A DNA stretch of 16,867 bases from Donghicola sp036139795 (GCA_036139795.1 JAYZYX010000299.1:1-16867), one strand, 5' to 3'. Shown: positions 1 to 8,924, numbered from the stretch's first letter. Numbers and translations are program-made. The notes: generated by a model from the sequence alone, not told the origin.

Positions 1-22
1 TGAAGCCGCTTCGCGGCGCTTT
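1..22. terminator. Possible GC hairpin at window edge, downstream of the glycosylase gene
   Basis: Bases 5-9 (GCCGC) and 13-17 (GCGGC) can pair around a TTC loop, with AAGC/GCTT ends able to extend an alternative pairing, and TTT follows on the plus strand. It lies 17 bases beyond the stop of the minus-strand glycosylase gene, so it could terminate that gene or an unseen plus-strand gene to the left. The U-tract is short on both strands, so this is tentative. Confidence 0.35.
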
Positions 23-38
23 GATGTCAGAACCCGAG

Positions 39-668
39 TCATCTGATCCCTTCCCTGTTCTTCTCTACGTGGTAGTACGCCCAGAGCAGCCGCGCCGCAA
101 CCGCCCGCCACGGTTGCCAGTCCTCAGCCATGGTGCGCATCTCGCGCTCAGTCGGGCGTTTAGGCAGATCGAAGAGGATGCGGGCGGATTCCTGCAAGGC
201 CAGATCACCGGGGGCAAAGACATCCGCGCGGCCCAAGCTGAACATGGCGTAAATCTCGGCGGTCCAGACACCTATGCCGCTAACCTGCGTCAGGGTGCTG
301 ACGATTTCGGGGGTGGACGCATCGCGCAACGCTTTGAAGTCGATTCGCGCCTCGGCCAGTGCCTTGGCATAGCGGATCTTCTGGCGCGACAACCCGCAGG
401 CGCGCAGCTCTTCCTCAGTGGCCCACATGATCTTGCGCGGTCCGGTCAGCTTGGCCTCTTTCAACCGCCCTAGGATGGCGCGGGCCGCCGCCACACTGAC
501 CTGCTGGCTGACGATGGCCGATAATAGCTGTTCAAACCCGTCTTTCCGCAGACGGGTTGGTACGGTGCCAGTCTGCTCTAACGCATGGGCAAATCGCGGA
601 TGATGGGCGGCCAGATGGGCGCAGCCTTCGGCAATGCAATCGGGGCCTTGAATGACGCGCTCGTGCAA
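39..668 (-). CDS. DNA-3-methyladenine glycosylase II (AlkA-type HhH-GPD protein), short form
   Basis: Base-excision repair enzyme that removes alkylated purines, mainly 3-methyladenine, from DNA in the cytoplasm. The 209-residue product carries the helix-hairpin-helix LTQVSGIGVWTA at 126-137 and the Gly/Pro-Asp element FAPGD, whose D155 matches the catalytic aspartate of AlkA. The QLLSAIVSQQVS stretch at 47-58 is the usual start of the HhH-GPD domain. It is shorter than E. coli AlkA (282 residues) because the N-terminal TBP-like domain is missing, as in the yeast MAG1-like subgroup. The start is TTG, supported by AAAGGGGA about 6 bases upstream. No alkylation-response regulator is in view. 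It diverges from the MFS gene across about 60 bases. The family is secure, the exact lesion range is not. Confidence 0.9.
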   Translation of the reverse strand: MHERVIQGPDCIAEGCAHLAAHHPRFAHALEQTGTVPTRLRKDGFEQLLSAIVSQQVSVAAARAILGRLKEAKLTGPRKIMWATEEELRACGLSRQKIRYAKALAEARIDFKALRDASTPEIVSTLTQVSGIGVWTAEIYAMFSLGRADVFAPGDLALQESARILFDLPKRPTEREMRTMAEDWQPWRAVAARLLWAYYHVEKNREGIR

Positions 669-729
669 ACTGATCCCCTTTGCAAGATATGATCTGGACG
701 GGTTGAGTTGGACAGGCTACGCCACATCC
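669..729. promoter_or_regulatory. Divergent intergenic promoter region
   Basis: These 61 bases separate the divergent glycosylase (TTG start) and MFS starts and must hold the promoters of both unless these lie inside the opposite gene. It contains the glycosylase Shine-Dalgarno (AAAGGGGA on the minus strand) and a TATGAT-like stretch near 688. No convincing paired -35/-10 was found by eye. Confidence 0.4.
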
Positions 730-1944
730 ATGACCGAAGTTATCAATGATCGACGCGCTTGGCGCAACGTTGCCGTTCTAGCTGCGGCACAGGCCATTCT
801 GGGCAGCCAGATGAGCATGATTTTCGTGATCGGCGGCCTCGCCGGTCAGCAACTGGCCCCCAACCCGTGCCTTGCCACGCTGCCGATCTCATTGATCGTC
901 TTCGGGTCCATGACCTCGGCCACATGGCTGTCGAACGTGATGCAGCGCTACGGACGCCGCGCCGGTTTCATAATCGGCGCGAGCGGCGGTCTGTTTGGAT
1001 CGCTGATCGCGGTGACGGCCCTGTTCTATTCGAACTTCTGGCTGTTCCTACTAGGTAGCTATATGACCGGTATCTATATGTGCGCGCAGGGTTTTTATCG
1101 CTTTGCCGCCGCCGATACCGCATCAGATGCCTTCCGACCCAAGGCGATTTCCTACGTGCTGGCAGGTGGTCTGGCCTCGGCCATCATCGGACCGCAACTG
1201 GTGAAAGCAACCGTTGACAGCTTTGTCGTGCCTTTCGTCGGCACCTATATGGCGGTCATCGCGATCAACGTCTTCGGGATGCTGCTGTTTCTGGCACTAG
1301 ACATCCCGCGCCCGCCCGTACCGTCTGAAACCGCCCCTGCCGCCCGCTCACGCCGCGCGCTGCTGGCCGAGCCGCGCATTCTGGTGGCCATCATCGTCGG
1401 TATGGTCAGCTATGCGCTGATGAATCTTGTGATGACCTCGACCCCGCTTGCGGTCGTGGGCTGTGGCTATGAAAAGGGCGACGCTGCGGATGTGGTCAGC
1501 GCCCACGTTCTGGCCATGTTCGTCCCGTCTTTCTTCACCGGCAGCCTCATCGCCCGCTTTGGCGTGGAAAAGATCATCGCCTTGGGTCTGCTGATCCTGT
1601 GCGGCGCAGGGATCGTGGCCTTGAACGGTGTGGAAATCGAGAACTTCTTCGGTGCCCTCATCCTGCTGGGTCTTGGCTGGAACTTCGGTTTTATCGGTGC
1701 GACCTCCATGCTGGCCAGCGCCCACCGCCCCGAAGAGCGCGGCGTGGTCCAAGGCCTGAACGACCTGATCGTTTTCGGCGGCGTGACTGTGGCCTCGCTG
1801 GCCTCGGGCGGTCTGATGAACTGCTCGGGCGGTAGTCCGGTAGATGGCTGGATGGCCGTGAACCTTGCGATGGTGCCGTTCCTTGCCCTTGCAGGCGCGG
1901 CCCTGATCTGGCTGGTTCTGCGCCCCAAGGAAGAGAACGCCTAA
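730..1944 (+). CDS. MFS transporter, 12-TM inner-membrane protein
   Basis: A 404-residue, very hydrophobic major facilitator with about 12 predicted membrane helices in two halves, split by a hydrophilic loop near 193-213. The loop after helix 2 holds a degenerate MFS motif A (NVMQRYGRRAGF, about 69-80). A related turn, ARFGVEKI, occurs in the second half. The RPEERGVVQGLND stretch in the late helices is typical of this MFS subgroup. The frame stays open to an ATG at 652, but that would add a 26-residue polar tail overlapping the glycosylase start, so I use the ATG at 730 (MTEVINDRRAWRN), which leads straight into helix 1. The ribosome site (GGACAGG, about 13 bases upstream) is weak. The substrate cannot be told from sequence. 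The gene stands alone and ends at a strong palindromic terminator. Confidence 0.85.
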   Translation: MTEVINDRRAWRNVAVLAAAQAILGSQMSMIFVIGGLAGQQLAPNPCLATLPISLIVFGSMTSATWLSNVMQRYGRRAGFIIGASGGLFGSLIAVTALFYSNFWLFLLGSYMTGIYMCAQGFYRFAAADTASDAFRPKAISYVLAGGLASAIIGPQLVKATVDSFVVPFVGTYMAVIAINVFGMLLFLALDIPRPPVPSETAPAARSRRALLAEPRILVAIIVGMVSYALMNLVMTSTPLAVVGCGYEKGDAADVVSAHVLAMFVPSFFTGSLIARFGVEKIIALGLLILCGAGIVALNGVEIENFFGALILLGLGWNFGFIGATSMLASAHRPEERGVVQGLNDLIVFGGVTVASLASGGLMNCSGGSPVDGWMAVNLAMVPFLALAGAALIWLVLRPKEENA

Positions 1945-1960
1945 ACCCGACGAATAAAGC

Positions 1961-1986
1961 AAAGGCCGCAGAATTCTGCGGCCTTT
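1961..1986. terminator. Perfect 26-bp palindrome, bidirectional terminator between convergent genes
   Basis: Perfect inverted repeat centred on GAATTC, with arms AAAGGCCGCAGAA and TTCTGCGGCCTTT. It is followed by a further T on the plus strand, and a T-rich tract (TTTGCTTTATT) follows on the minus strand. It sits 16 bases after the MFS stop and 9 bases after the stop of the convergent NDUFAF6-like gene, so it can end transcription from both sides. Confidence 0.85.
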
Positions 1987-1995
1987 TCAATTGGG

Positions 1996-2742
1996 TTACT
2001 CGCCAAAGACGGATTGCTTGATCAAGCGGAGCCGCTTGCCGATGGGACTTAGCCCCAAGGCCCCCGCCGCCACGCGCCCCGGATGATCCACCACCTGCAT
2101 CAGCAAGCTACGTGCCTGCCAACCCGCCCGTAGCGCTGGCTGCGCAGCCTTTTCAAACCGCAAACCGCGCACGCCCTCCAGCGCAGTACGGGCTAAAGCG
2201 GCAACAGCCTCAGGCCGACCATCGGGCAAGGGCATCCGGCCACGGGCCTCAAGCTCTGGCACCGCAAGAAACCAGTTCGCAAGCCCATGCATCCGGCCAA
2301 AGGCGCGGATCGCAGCCTCATCTTTGGCCCCCAATGCACGCGCGCTAATCCACATCAGATTGCCCGCGGTTTCATCCAAGTAGGACCAGAAATGCGTCTC
2401 ATCCTCAAAGGGCTCTTTGTAGATGTCCCAGCGGCGCAATTCGACCAACCCGTCCAGAGCAGCCGCCCCGTCTGCATCCAGCACCTCGGCCACCGCATCC
2501 ACGACCTCATGCCGGCGCACCACACCGCCTTCGCGGATTTCGGTCAGCACATCGCGCCACCATTGCAGACGCATCTCGGCGATCATGCTTTCCTGCGTCA
2601 GCCACGGCGCGCGGCTGACCTCAATATTCAATGCATACAGCGGAAAAAGCACCCGCCGCGCCTCAACAGGCGCGGCCATAGCCGCTAAAAACCGGTCGGG
2701 ATCGCCGTCTTTGACGATACGGGCGCAGGCATTCACGCTCAT
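1996..2742 (-). CDS. Squalene/phytoene synthase-fold protein, NDUFAF6-like (probable respiratory complex I assembly factor)
   Basis: A 248-residue member of the isoprenoid synthase fold, recognisable from FPLYALNIEVSR (34-44), the RLQWWRDVL helix (58-66), DETAGNLMWISARALG (123-138) and the GLANWFLAVPELEARGRMPL stretch (153-172). True squalene and phytoene synthases have DxxxD in the first and fourth of these to bind Mg-diphosphate. Here both are replaced (ALNIEVSR and LAVPELEAR), so prenyl condensation is unlikely. That pattern fits the mitochondrial and alphaproteobacterial NDUFAF6 group linked to complex I assembly. The start at 2742 overlaps the cimA stop as ATGA, implying translational coupling; an upstream in-frame ATG at 2778 lies inside cimA and is less likely. 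It is annotated as phytoene synthase in many genomes, but no crt genes are nearby. Confidence 0.8.
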   Translation of the reverse strand: MSVNACARIVKDGDPDRFLAAMAAPVEARRVLFPLYALNIEVSRAPWLTQESMIAEMRLQWWRDVLTEIREGGVVRRHEVVDAVAEVLDADGAAALDGLVELRRWDIYKEPFEDETHFWSYLDETAGNLMWISARALGAKDEAAIRAFGRMHGLANWFLAVPELEARGRMPLPDGRPEAVAALARTALEGVRGLRFEKAAQPALRAGWQARSLLMQVVDHPGRVAAGALGLSPIGKRLRLIKQSVFGE

Positions 2743-4361
2743 TCCGCAGGCACCGCTCCGTCGCGCAGCAGCTTCCACGCGATGGCATCCAGCAGCGCCT
2801 CAAAGCTGGCGTCGACTATGTTCGCACTGACGCCCACGGTGGACCAACGGCGCCCTTTGCCGTCTTCGCTATCAATGATGACCCGCGTAACCGCCTCGGT
2901 GCCCCCTTGAGTAATTCGGACCTTAAAGTCCACCAGACGCATGTCGTCGATCATCTCTTGATACGGGCCAAGGTCCTTGGCCAAAGCTTTGGACAGCGCG
3001 TTGACCGGACCCCGATCGGTGCCGTTCTCATCCATCGACTCGCTGACCGACAGCTTCTTTTCACCACCGACCTTCACAACAACCACGGCCTCCGACAGGC
3101 TGACCATCTTGTTGTACTTGTTCTTCCGCCGCTCGATCGAGACGCGATACCGCTTCACTTCAAAGAACCGCGGCCGCAGCCCCAGTTCTTCACGGGCCAA
3201 AAGCTCAAAGCTGGCTTGAGCTCCATCATAGGAATATCCCTCGGCCTCACGCTCTTTCACCGTATCCAGAATACGGCCCAACGCCGGATCACCTGCAGCC
3301 ACCTCTAGTCCCGCTTCAGCCAAACGACGGCGCAGGTTCGACTGGCCCGCCTGATTGGACATAGGGATAATGCGGTTGTTCCCCACGGCGGCCGGATCAA
3401 TATGCTCATAGGTCGAGGGATCTTTCAGGATCGCACTCGCGTGCAAACCGGCCTTATGAGCAAAGGCGCTGGCCCCCACAAAAGGCGCCTGCCGCTGGGG
3501 CACACGGTTCAGAATATCGTCCAGCATCCGGCTGACCTTCACCATCCCCTCAAGGGCGGCAAAAGACACGCCGGTCTCATACTTGCTGGCATAAGGCTCT
3601 TTCAGCAAAAGCGTCGGGATCAGAGTGGTCAGATTGGCATTACCGCAACGCTCGCCCAAACCGTTCAGCGTTCCTTGGATATGCCGCGCACCGGCCTCAA
3701 GCGCGGCCAAGGACCCTGCAACCGCCTGCTCGGTGTCATTGTGGCAATGGATGCCTAGATGATCCCCGGGAATGCCCGCCGCAATCACATCGCGCACAAC
3801 CTCCGCAATCCGCGAAGGCTGCGCCCCGCCATTGGTGTCACACAGCACCACCCAGCGCGCACCTGCCTCATAGGCCGCCTTTACACATTCCAGCGCGTAG
3901 TCAGGGTTCGCATCAAAACCGTCAAAGAAATGCTCCGCATCAAACAGCGCCTCGCGCCCCAAAGACAAGATATGCGCGATCGAGGCGCGGATATTCTCCA
4001 CATTCTCTTCCAAGCTGATCCCCAACGCGCAAGTCACATGGAAATCATGGCTCTTGCCCACCAGACAGACCGCTTTCGTCCCCGCATTCAGCACCGCCGC
4101 AAGAACATCATCATTCTCGGCCGAGCGCCCTGCCCGCTTGGTCATCCCGAAAGCCGTCAATACTGCGGACATCGCGGGCTGGACTTCAAAAAACTCGCTG
4201 TCCGTGGGGTTCGCACCCGGCCAGCCGCCTTCCACATAATCCACACCAAGACGATCCAGCGCCCCTGCAATCTGCTGCTTCTCACGGGTCGAAAACTGAA
4301 CCCCTTGGGTCTGCTGCCCATCCCGCAGGGTGGTGTCGTAAAGATAAACGCGCTCTTTCAT
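2739..4361 (-). CDS. cimA: (R)-citramalate synthase
   Basis: Condenses pyruvate with acetyl-CoA to (R)-citramalate, giving a threonine-independent route to 2-oxobutyrate for isoleucine. The 540-residue protein has a DRE-TIM barrel with DTTLRDGQQ at 9-17 (catalytic Arg and metal-binding Asp), HCHND at 205-209 (metal His residues), NGLGERCGNANL at 233-244, and an HKAGLHASA stretch near 310. It ends with a LeuA-type regulatory dimer domain over roughly the last 150 residues, where isoleucine or leucine inhibition normally acts. The length and the WPGANPTDSEFF insertion at 47-58 match the long CimA subfamily rather than LeuA or homocitrate synthase. The start is ATG with AAAGGCGGGCGG just upstream. 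It follows cysS across 86 bases containing an intergenic repeat and overlaps the next gene by 4 bases. Confidence 0.93.
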   Translation of the reverse strand: MKERVYLYDTTLRDGQQTQGVQFSTREKQQIAGALDRLGVDYVEGGWPGANPTDSEFFEVQPAMSAVLTAFGMTKRAGRSAENDDVLAAVLNAGTKAVCLVGKSHDFHVTCALGISLEENVENIRASIAHILSLGREALFDAEHFFDGFDANPDYALECVKAAYEAGARWVVLCDTNGGAQPSRIAEVVRDVIAAGIPGDHLGIHCHNDTEQAVAGSLAALEAGARHIQGTLNGLGERCGNANLTTLIPTLLLKEPYASKYETGVSFAALEGMVKVSRMLDDILNRVPQRQAPFVGASAFAHKAGLHASAILKDPSTYEHIDPAAVGNNRIIPMSNQAGQSNLRRRLAEAGLEVAAGDPALGRILDTVKEREAEGYSYDGAQASFELLAREELGLRPRFFEVKRYRVSIERRKNKYNKMVSLSEAVVVVKVGGEKKLSVSESMDENGTDRGPVNALSKALAKDLGPYQEMIDDMRLVDFKVRITQGGTEAVTRVIIDSEDGKGRRWSTVGVSANIVDASFEALLDAIAWKLLRDGAVPAE

Positions 4362-4371
4362 GCCGCCCGCC

Positions 4372-4424
4372 TTTCATCTTGGCCGAAATACCTTCGGGGG
4401 GTGCGGGGGGCAGACAGCCCCCCG
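4372..4424 (-). repeat. Intergenic repeat element, copy 1 (hairpin plus conserved core)
   Basis: Read along the minus strand after the cysS stop, there is a C/G hairpin (arms CGGGGGG and CCCCCCG at 4404-4424, 7-base loop) followed by a core at 4372-4403 that ends GGTATTTCGGCCAAGATGAAA. The same core (with AAAATACC for AAATACC and one fewer G) occurs at 6561-6590 after the thioesterase stop in the same orientation relative to its upstream gene. The hairpin may terminate or attenuate cysS transcripts before cimA. I recognise this core as a common dispersed motif in Rhodobacteraceae, from memory rather than a search. Confidence 0.7.
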
Positions 4425-4447
4425 TTCCGGCCTATGCCATTTCGCTG

Positions 4448-5824
<1,377 letters not shown>

Positions 5825-6044
5825 GCCTGGTCCTCGCCCCAGAAAAGTGCCTTCGGGTCGCGGCGGGGTTTAACATTGTGCGTTTTGGGAAGAAAGCGCG
5901 AATGGGCCCGCCGGACGTTTGTCTCAGCGGATAATGCAAATGGTAATGATGGTGCCCATGATGCTCATGGCATGTGGTTACCATGCGTCACAATCTCTGC
6001 CAAGTCCCTTGCGGGATTGCTGCGGTGCAGCTACGCCTGATCCC
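5825..6044. promoter_or_regulatory. Divergent region between cysS and the thioesterase gene, with nested palindrome and possible leader peptide
   Basis: These 220 bases hold the promoters of two divergent genes. At 5940-5984, arms ATGGTAA and TTACCAT enclose an imperfect inner palindrome (GCCCATGA / TCATGGC). Read on the minus strand from an ATG at 5984, the start is MVTTCHEHHGHHHYHLHYPL: nine His in residues 6-17, including HHGHHHYHLH at 8-17. That frame runs on into cysS out of frame. A second inverted repeat pairs CGGCGGG at 5861-5867 with CCCGCCG at 5907-5913. Together these could form alternative RNA structures in the cysS leader, but no U-run typical of an intrinsic attenuator follows. 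Function is unproven. Confidence 0.45.
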
Positions 6045-6515
6045 ATGAGTTTGCCATATCACACACCTTTGTCGCGCGATTTGATGCGCGATCACGGCAT
6101 TCCCGACGCTTGGCCGCTGGGGATCGCAGATCGGGTCCACTTCGGGGATCTGGACGCCTTGCAGCATGTGAACAATGCCGTCTACCTGAAGTGGTTGGAG
6201 AATATCCGCATCCAGTATTTGATGGATTGGGGCATTACCAGCTATTCGCCCGATGATCCACGGATCGTGTTGCGGTCGGTCTCGCTTGAGTATCGCAAGG
6301 AAATGCTGCTGAACGAGGATTACATCCTGACCGCCCGCACGACCGAGTTCCGGACCACCAGCTTTACGCAGGAATACGGGATTTACTCCGGTGATCTGCG
6401 CGTGACCGGCACAGCGGTGATTGTGATGCTGGAACCTGACGGATCAGGCAAGCGGGCGCTGCCCGAAGCTTTGCGGCAGCGGTTTTTAGAGGTTGACGGG
6501 GCGGTGGCGGCCTGA
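6045..6515 (+). CDS. Hotdog-fold acyl-CoA thioesterase (4HBT / YbgC-like)
   Basis: A 156-residue single hotdog domain. The active-site segment VHFGDLDALQHVNNAVYLKW at 31-50 has the FGDxD...HVNNA.Y pattern of 4-hydroxybenzoyl-CoA-type thioesterases, in which an aspartate (D35 or D37) is catalytic and the HVNNA helix contacts the thioester. It should hydrolyse acyl-CoA or acyl-ACP in the cytoplasm; the substrate cannot be read from sequence. I place the start at the ATG at 6045 (MSLPYHTPLSRD). The frame is open to 5919, but the extra 42 residues (Met-rich, then Cys/Pro) come from the palindromic intergenic stretch and do not fit the family's usual size of 130-160. It is single-gene, divergent from cysS, and followed by a repeat element and a terminator. 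Confidence 0.85.
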   Translation: MSLPYHTPLSRDLMRDHGIPDAWPLGIADRVHFGDLDALQHVNNAVYLKWLENIRIQYLMDWGITSYSPDDPRIVLRSVSLEYRKEMLLNEDYILTARTTEFRTTSFTQEYGIYSGDLRVTGTAVIVMLEPDGSGKRALPEALRQRFLEVDGAVAA

Positions 6516-6524
6516 GGCCGAGTT

Positions 6525-6590
6525 GGGGGCGCGGCCCCCTCTTGGACCTGCGGTCCAATTCACCCCCGAGGTATTTTCGCCAAGATGAAA
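6525..6590 (+). repeat. Intergenic repeat element, copy 2 (two hairpins plus conserved core)
   Basis: Nine bases after the thioesterase stop come a GGGGGC-GCG-GCCCCC hairpin (6525-6539), a second hairpin TTGGACC-TGC-GGTCCAA (6542-6558), and the core at 6561-6590 (CACCCCCGAGGTATTTTCGC followed by CAAGATGAAA). The core and layout match copy 1 downstream of cysS, in the same orientation relative to the preceding stop codon. Neither copy encodes anything. It is probably a dispersed non-coding element of this lineage. Confidence 0.7.
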
Positions 6591-6611
6591 AACACTTGGC
6601 TCGGAAAAGTT

Positions 6612-6643
6612 AGGGCGCGCCTTTGATCTGGCGCGCCCTTTTT
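6612..6643 (+). terminator. Rho-independent terminator between thioesterase gene and pgi
   Basis: A 10-bp perfect stem, AGGGCGCGCC (6612-6621) with GGCGCGCCCT (6630-6639), around an 8-base loop is followed by TTTTT on the plus strand. It lies between convergent genes, 4 bases past the pgi stop, so it may also stop pgi transcription, although the U-tract is better on the plus strand. Confidence 0.85.
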
Positions 6644-6647
6644 GGGA

Positions 6648-8246
6648 TTAGTGGGTCTGGATGTAGCGGACGAGGCCGCGCGTTGAGGCGTCTTTGTCTG
6701 CGCCGTCTTCTTTGCCAGCGAGGATCGGATCGAGCGCGAGCGCGAGTTCCTTACCCAGTTCGACGCCCCATTGGTCGTAGCTGTTGATTCCCAAGATCAC
6801 TCCTTCGACGAAGACGCGATGCTCATAGAGGGCGATGATCTGGCCGAGGCGTTCCGGGGTCAATTGCGGGTAGACCAGTGTGGTTGACGGGCGATTACCC
6901 GGGAAGACCCGGTGGCGCGCCTGACGTTCCAGCTCGTCTCCGGTGAGGCCTTTGGCGGCCATGCGATTGCGGGCCTCATCAAGTGAGCGGCCGCCCATCA
7001 GGGCTTCGGATTGCGCAAGGCAGTTGGCGACCAACAATTGGTGATGATGGGCCAAAGCGGGTTCATGGCCTTTTGCGGCGACCATGAATTCGCAAGGAAC
7101 CACTTGGGTGCCTTGGTGGATCAGCTGGTAGAAGGCGTGTTGGCCGTTGGTACCGGGCTCGCCCCAGACAATGGGCCCCGAGGCGATTGTCAGGTCACTA
7201 CCGTCCATCGAGACGCGCTTACCGTTAGATTCCATCTCTAGCTGCTGCAAGTAGGCTGGCAGGCGGCCAAGACGTTGATCATAAGGCAGCACGGCGCGGG
7301 TCGGGTAGCCGCAGATCTGGTTGTGCCAGACGCCCACAAGAGCCAGCAGTACGGGTAGGTTTTCCGCGAAAGGCGCGTTCAGAAAGTGCTGGTCCATGCT
7401 GTCGCCTCCCGAGAGGAAGGCGCGGAAGTCATCGGCCCCGATGGCGATCATCAGCGACAGACCAATGGGCCCCCACATGGAGTAGCGCCCGCCAACCCAG
7501 TCTTCAAACCCGAAGACGCGGCTGGCATCAATGCCCCAAGCGGCGGTTTTGTCTGGGTCAGAACTGAGGGCGGCGAATTGTGCGCCGGTGTCGGTGACCT
7601 TTTCTGCCATCCACTTTTGCGCGGTGGCGGCGTTGGTCATGGTCTCAATGGTGGTGAAGGTTTTCGAGGCCACGATGACCATGGTGGTTGTGGGATCAAG
7701 ACCCGCCAGCACCTCGGCGATATCGGCGCCATCCACGTTTGACACATAGTGGCAGCGCGGGCCGTCGCGGAAGGGCGACAGAGCGCGATATGCCATGGCC
7801 GGCCCGAGGTCAGAGCCGCCGATGCCGATGTTGATCACATCGGTGATCTTGCCGCCCTGCCCTTGATATGCGCCGCTGCGCACGTCTTCGGCGAAGGCTT
7901 CCATACGCGAGAGGGTTGCCAGCACCTCGGGCATGACGTCCTGACCGTCCACGGTAACCGCGCGGCCCGAGAGGTTCCGCAGGGCCGTGTGCAGCACCGC
8001 GCGACCTTCGGTTTCATTGATCTTCTCGCCGCCGAACATGGCGGCCCGTTTTTCCGACAGACCTGCGCGTTCGGCCAGAGCGACCAGCGCGTCACGGGTT
8101 TCGGCGTCAATATTGGTTTTCGAATAATCGAACAGCATTTCTCCGAAACGGGCGGAAAATGTCGCGAACCGATCGCCATCGGCGAAAAGGTCCAGAATGC
8201 TGCGGTCTTTGGTTGTCGCGTAAAGGTCTTTCAGCGTGCTCCACAT
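6648..8246 (-). CDS. pgi: Glucose-6-phosphate isomerase
   Basis: Interconverts glucose-6-phosphate and fructose-6-phosphate. The 532-residue product is a full-length PGI with two SIS domains. Visible landmarks are NIGIGGSDLGP at 139-149, the SKTFTTIET phosphate-binding loop at 194-202, GGRYSMWGPIGLS at 252-264 (PGI signature), catalytic E339 in MESNGK, and GTNGQHAFYQLIHQG at 365-379 with H370 and H377. A late YDQWGVELGK segment carries the second PGI signature with its active-site lysine. It is last in zwf-pgl-pgi, 6 bases after the pgl stop. In bacteria that degrade sugars by Entner-Doudoroff, it returns fructose-6-phosphate to the zwf step and also supplies the gluconeogenic direction. A hairpin terminator lies just beyond its stop. 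Confidence 0.97.
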   Translation of the reverse strand: MWSTLKDLYATTKDRSILDLFADGDRFATFSARFGEMLFDYSKTNIDAETRDALVALAERAGLSEKRAAMFGGEKINETEGRAVLHTALRNLSGRAVTVDGQDVMPEVLATLSRMEAFAEDVRSGAYQGQGGKITDVINIGIGGSDLGPAMAYRALSPFRDGPRCHYVSNVDGADIAEVLAGLDPTTTMVIVASKTFTTIETMTNAATAQKWMAEKVTDTGAQFAALSSDPDKTAAWGIDASRVFGFEDWVGGRYSMWGPIGLSLMIAIGADDFRAFLSGGDSMDQHFLNAPFAENLPVLLALVGVWHNQICGYPTRAVLPYDQRLGRLPAYLQQLEMESNGKRVSMDGSDLTIASGPIVWGEPGTNGQHAFYQLIHQGTQVVPCEFMVAAKGHEPALAHHHQLLVANCLAQSEALMGGRSLDEARNRMAAKGLTGDELERQARHRVFPGNRPSTTLVYPQLTPERLGQIIALYEHRVFVEGVILGINSYDQWGVELGKELALALDPILAGKEDGADKDASTRGLVRYIQTH

Positions 8247-8252
8247 ATGGGC

Positions 8253-8924
8253 TTACTCCGTCCAGTGGATTTCTGCGGTGTCGAGGACTGCGGCCACGGG
8301 GGCCTCCATCGGGTCAAGCGTGCGGGCTTTTTCCAGCGCCGCGCGCTTCTCGGCGCCGATGATCACGATATGGGTTTTTAGCGCCCCTTGCAGGACACGG
8401 GCCGATAGGGTGATGCGCGGCTCTGGCGCACCGGGGGCCCGCATGGGCAGCAGTACGGGGGCATCTTCTGCCATCGCCTCGGCTAGTTTGTCCGCACCGG
8501 GGAAGAGAGACGCAGTGTGCATATCTGCACCCATCCCCAAGATCAGGACCGACAACGGCAGCACTGGCTCAATGCCCTTGGCCAGTAGGTCCATGCTTTC
8601 CTCGGGCGTTTCGGTGGGCGCATAGAGCGGCACGTAATTGGCCGATGCTGCACGGTTCACCAGCAAACGCTGGCGCAGCAGACGGGTGTTCGAGCGTTCG
8701 TGATCTTCGGGCACCCAGCGTTCGTCATTCAAAAGAACATCAACGCGGTCCCAGTCCAGCGCCACATCCGACAGGACATCAAACACCGGGCCGGGGGTCG
8801 TGCCACCAGGCACACAGAGTGAGGCGCGATCCCCTGCACGCAATGCCTCGCCCAACTCGCCAGCGATCTGGTTGGCGAGGTCCATCATCATCATTTCACG
8901 GTCGGGATACTCGTTAAAATTCAT
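8253..8924 (-). CDS. pgl: 6-phosphogluconolactonase
   Basis: Hydrolyses 6-phosphoglucono-delta-lactone, made by Zwf, to 6-phosphogluconate. It is a 223-residue DevB/Pgl-type protein of the NagB fold. It has the phosphate-binding loop VPGGTTPGPVFD, the NDERWVPEDHERSN motif and the LGMGADMHTASLFPG signature. The last differs from the usual GxDGHTASLFPG by Met for Gly before the catalytic His. The start at 8924 (MNFNEYPDRE) overlaps the zwf stop as ATGA with GGAGAGAGA about 12 bases upstream; an in-frame ATG six codons earlier lies inside zwf and lacks support. The overlap with zwf and the 6-base gap to pgi mark a single operon. Confidence 0.94.
   Translation of the reverse strand: MNFNEYPDREMMMMDLANQIAGELGEALRAGDRASLCVPGGTTPGPVFDVLSDVALDWDRVDVLLNDERWVPEDHERSNTRLLRQRLLVNRAASANYVPLYAPTETPEESMDLLAKGIEPVLPLSVLILGMGADMHTASLFPGADKLAEAMAEDAPVLLPMRAPGAPEPRITLSARVLQGALKTHIVIIGAEKRAALEKARTLDPMEAPVAAVLDTAEIHWTE

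Noticed and set aside
1348..1962. 204-codon minus-strand frame opposite the MFS gene
   Set aside because: Gln/His-rich antisense shadow. The plus-strand frame codes for a clear 12-helix membrane protein.
2743..2778. Longer N-terminus for the NDUFAF6-like protein starting at 2778
   Set aside because: It would overlap cimA by 40 bases. The ATGA arrangement at 2742 is a standard coupled start and the extra 12 residues are not family-like.
5919..6044. N-terminal extension of the thioesterase gene with a lipobox-like MMLMAC
   Set aside because: Met-richness comes from the palindrome (ATG is the reverse of CAT). There is no basic n-region pattern typical of lipoproteins, and the ATG at 6045 gives normal family length.
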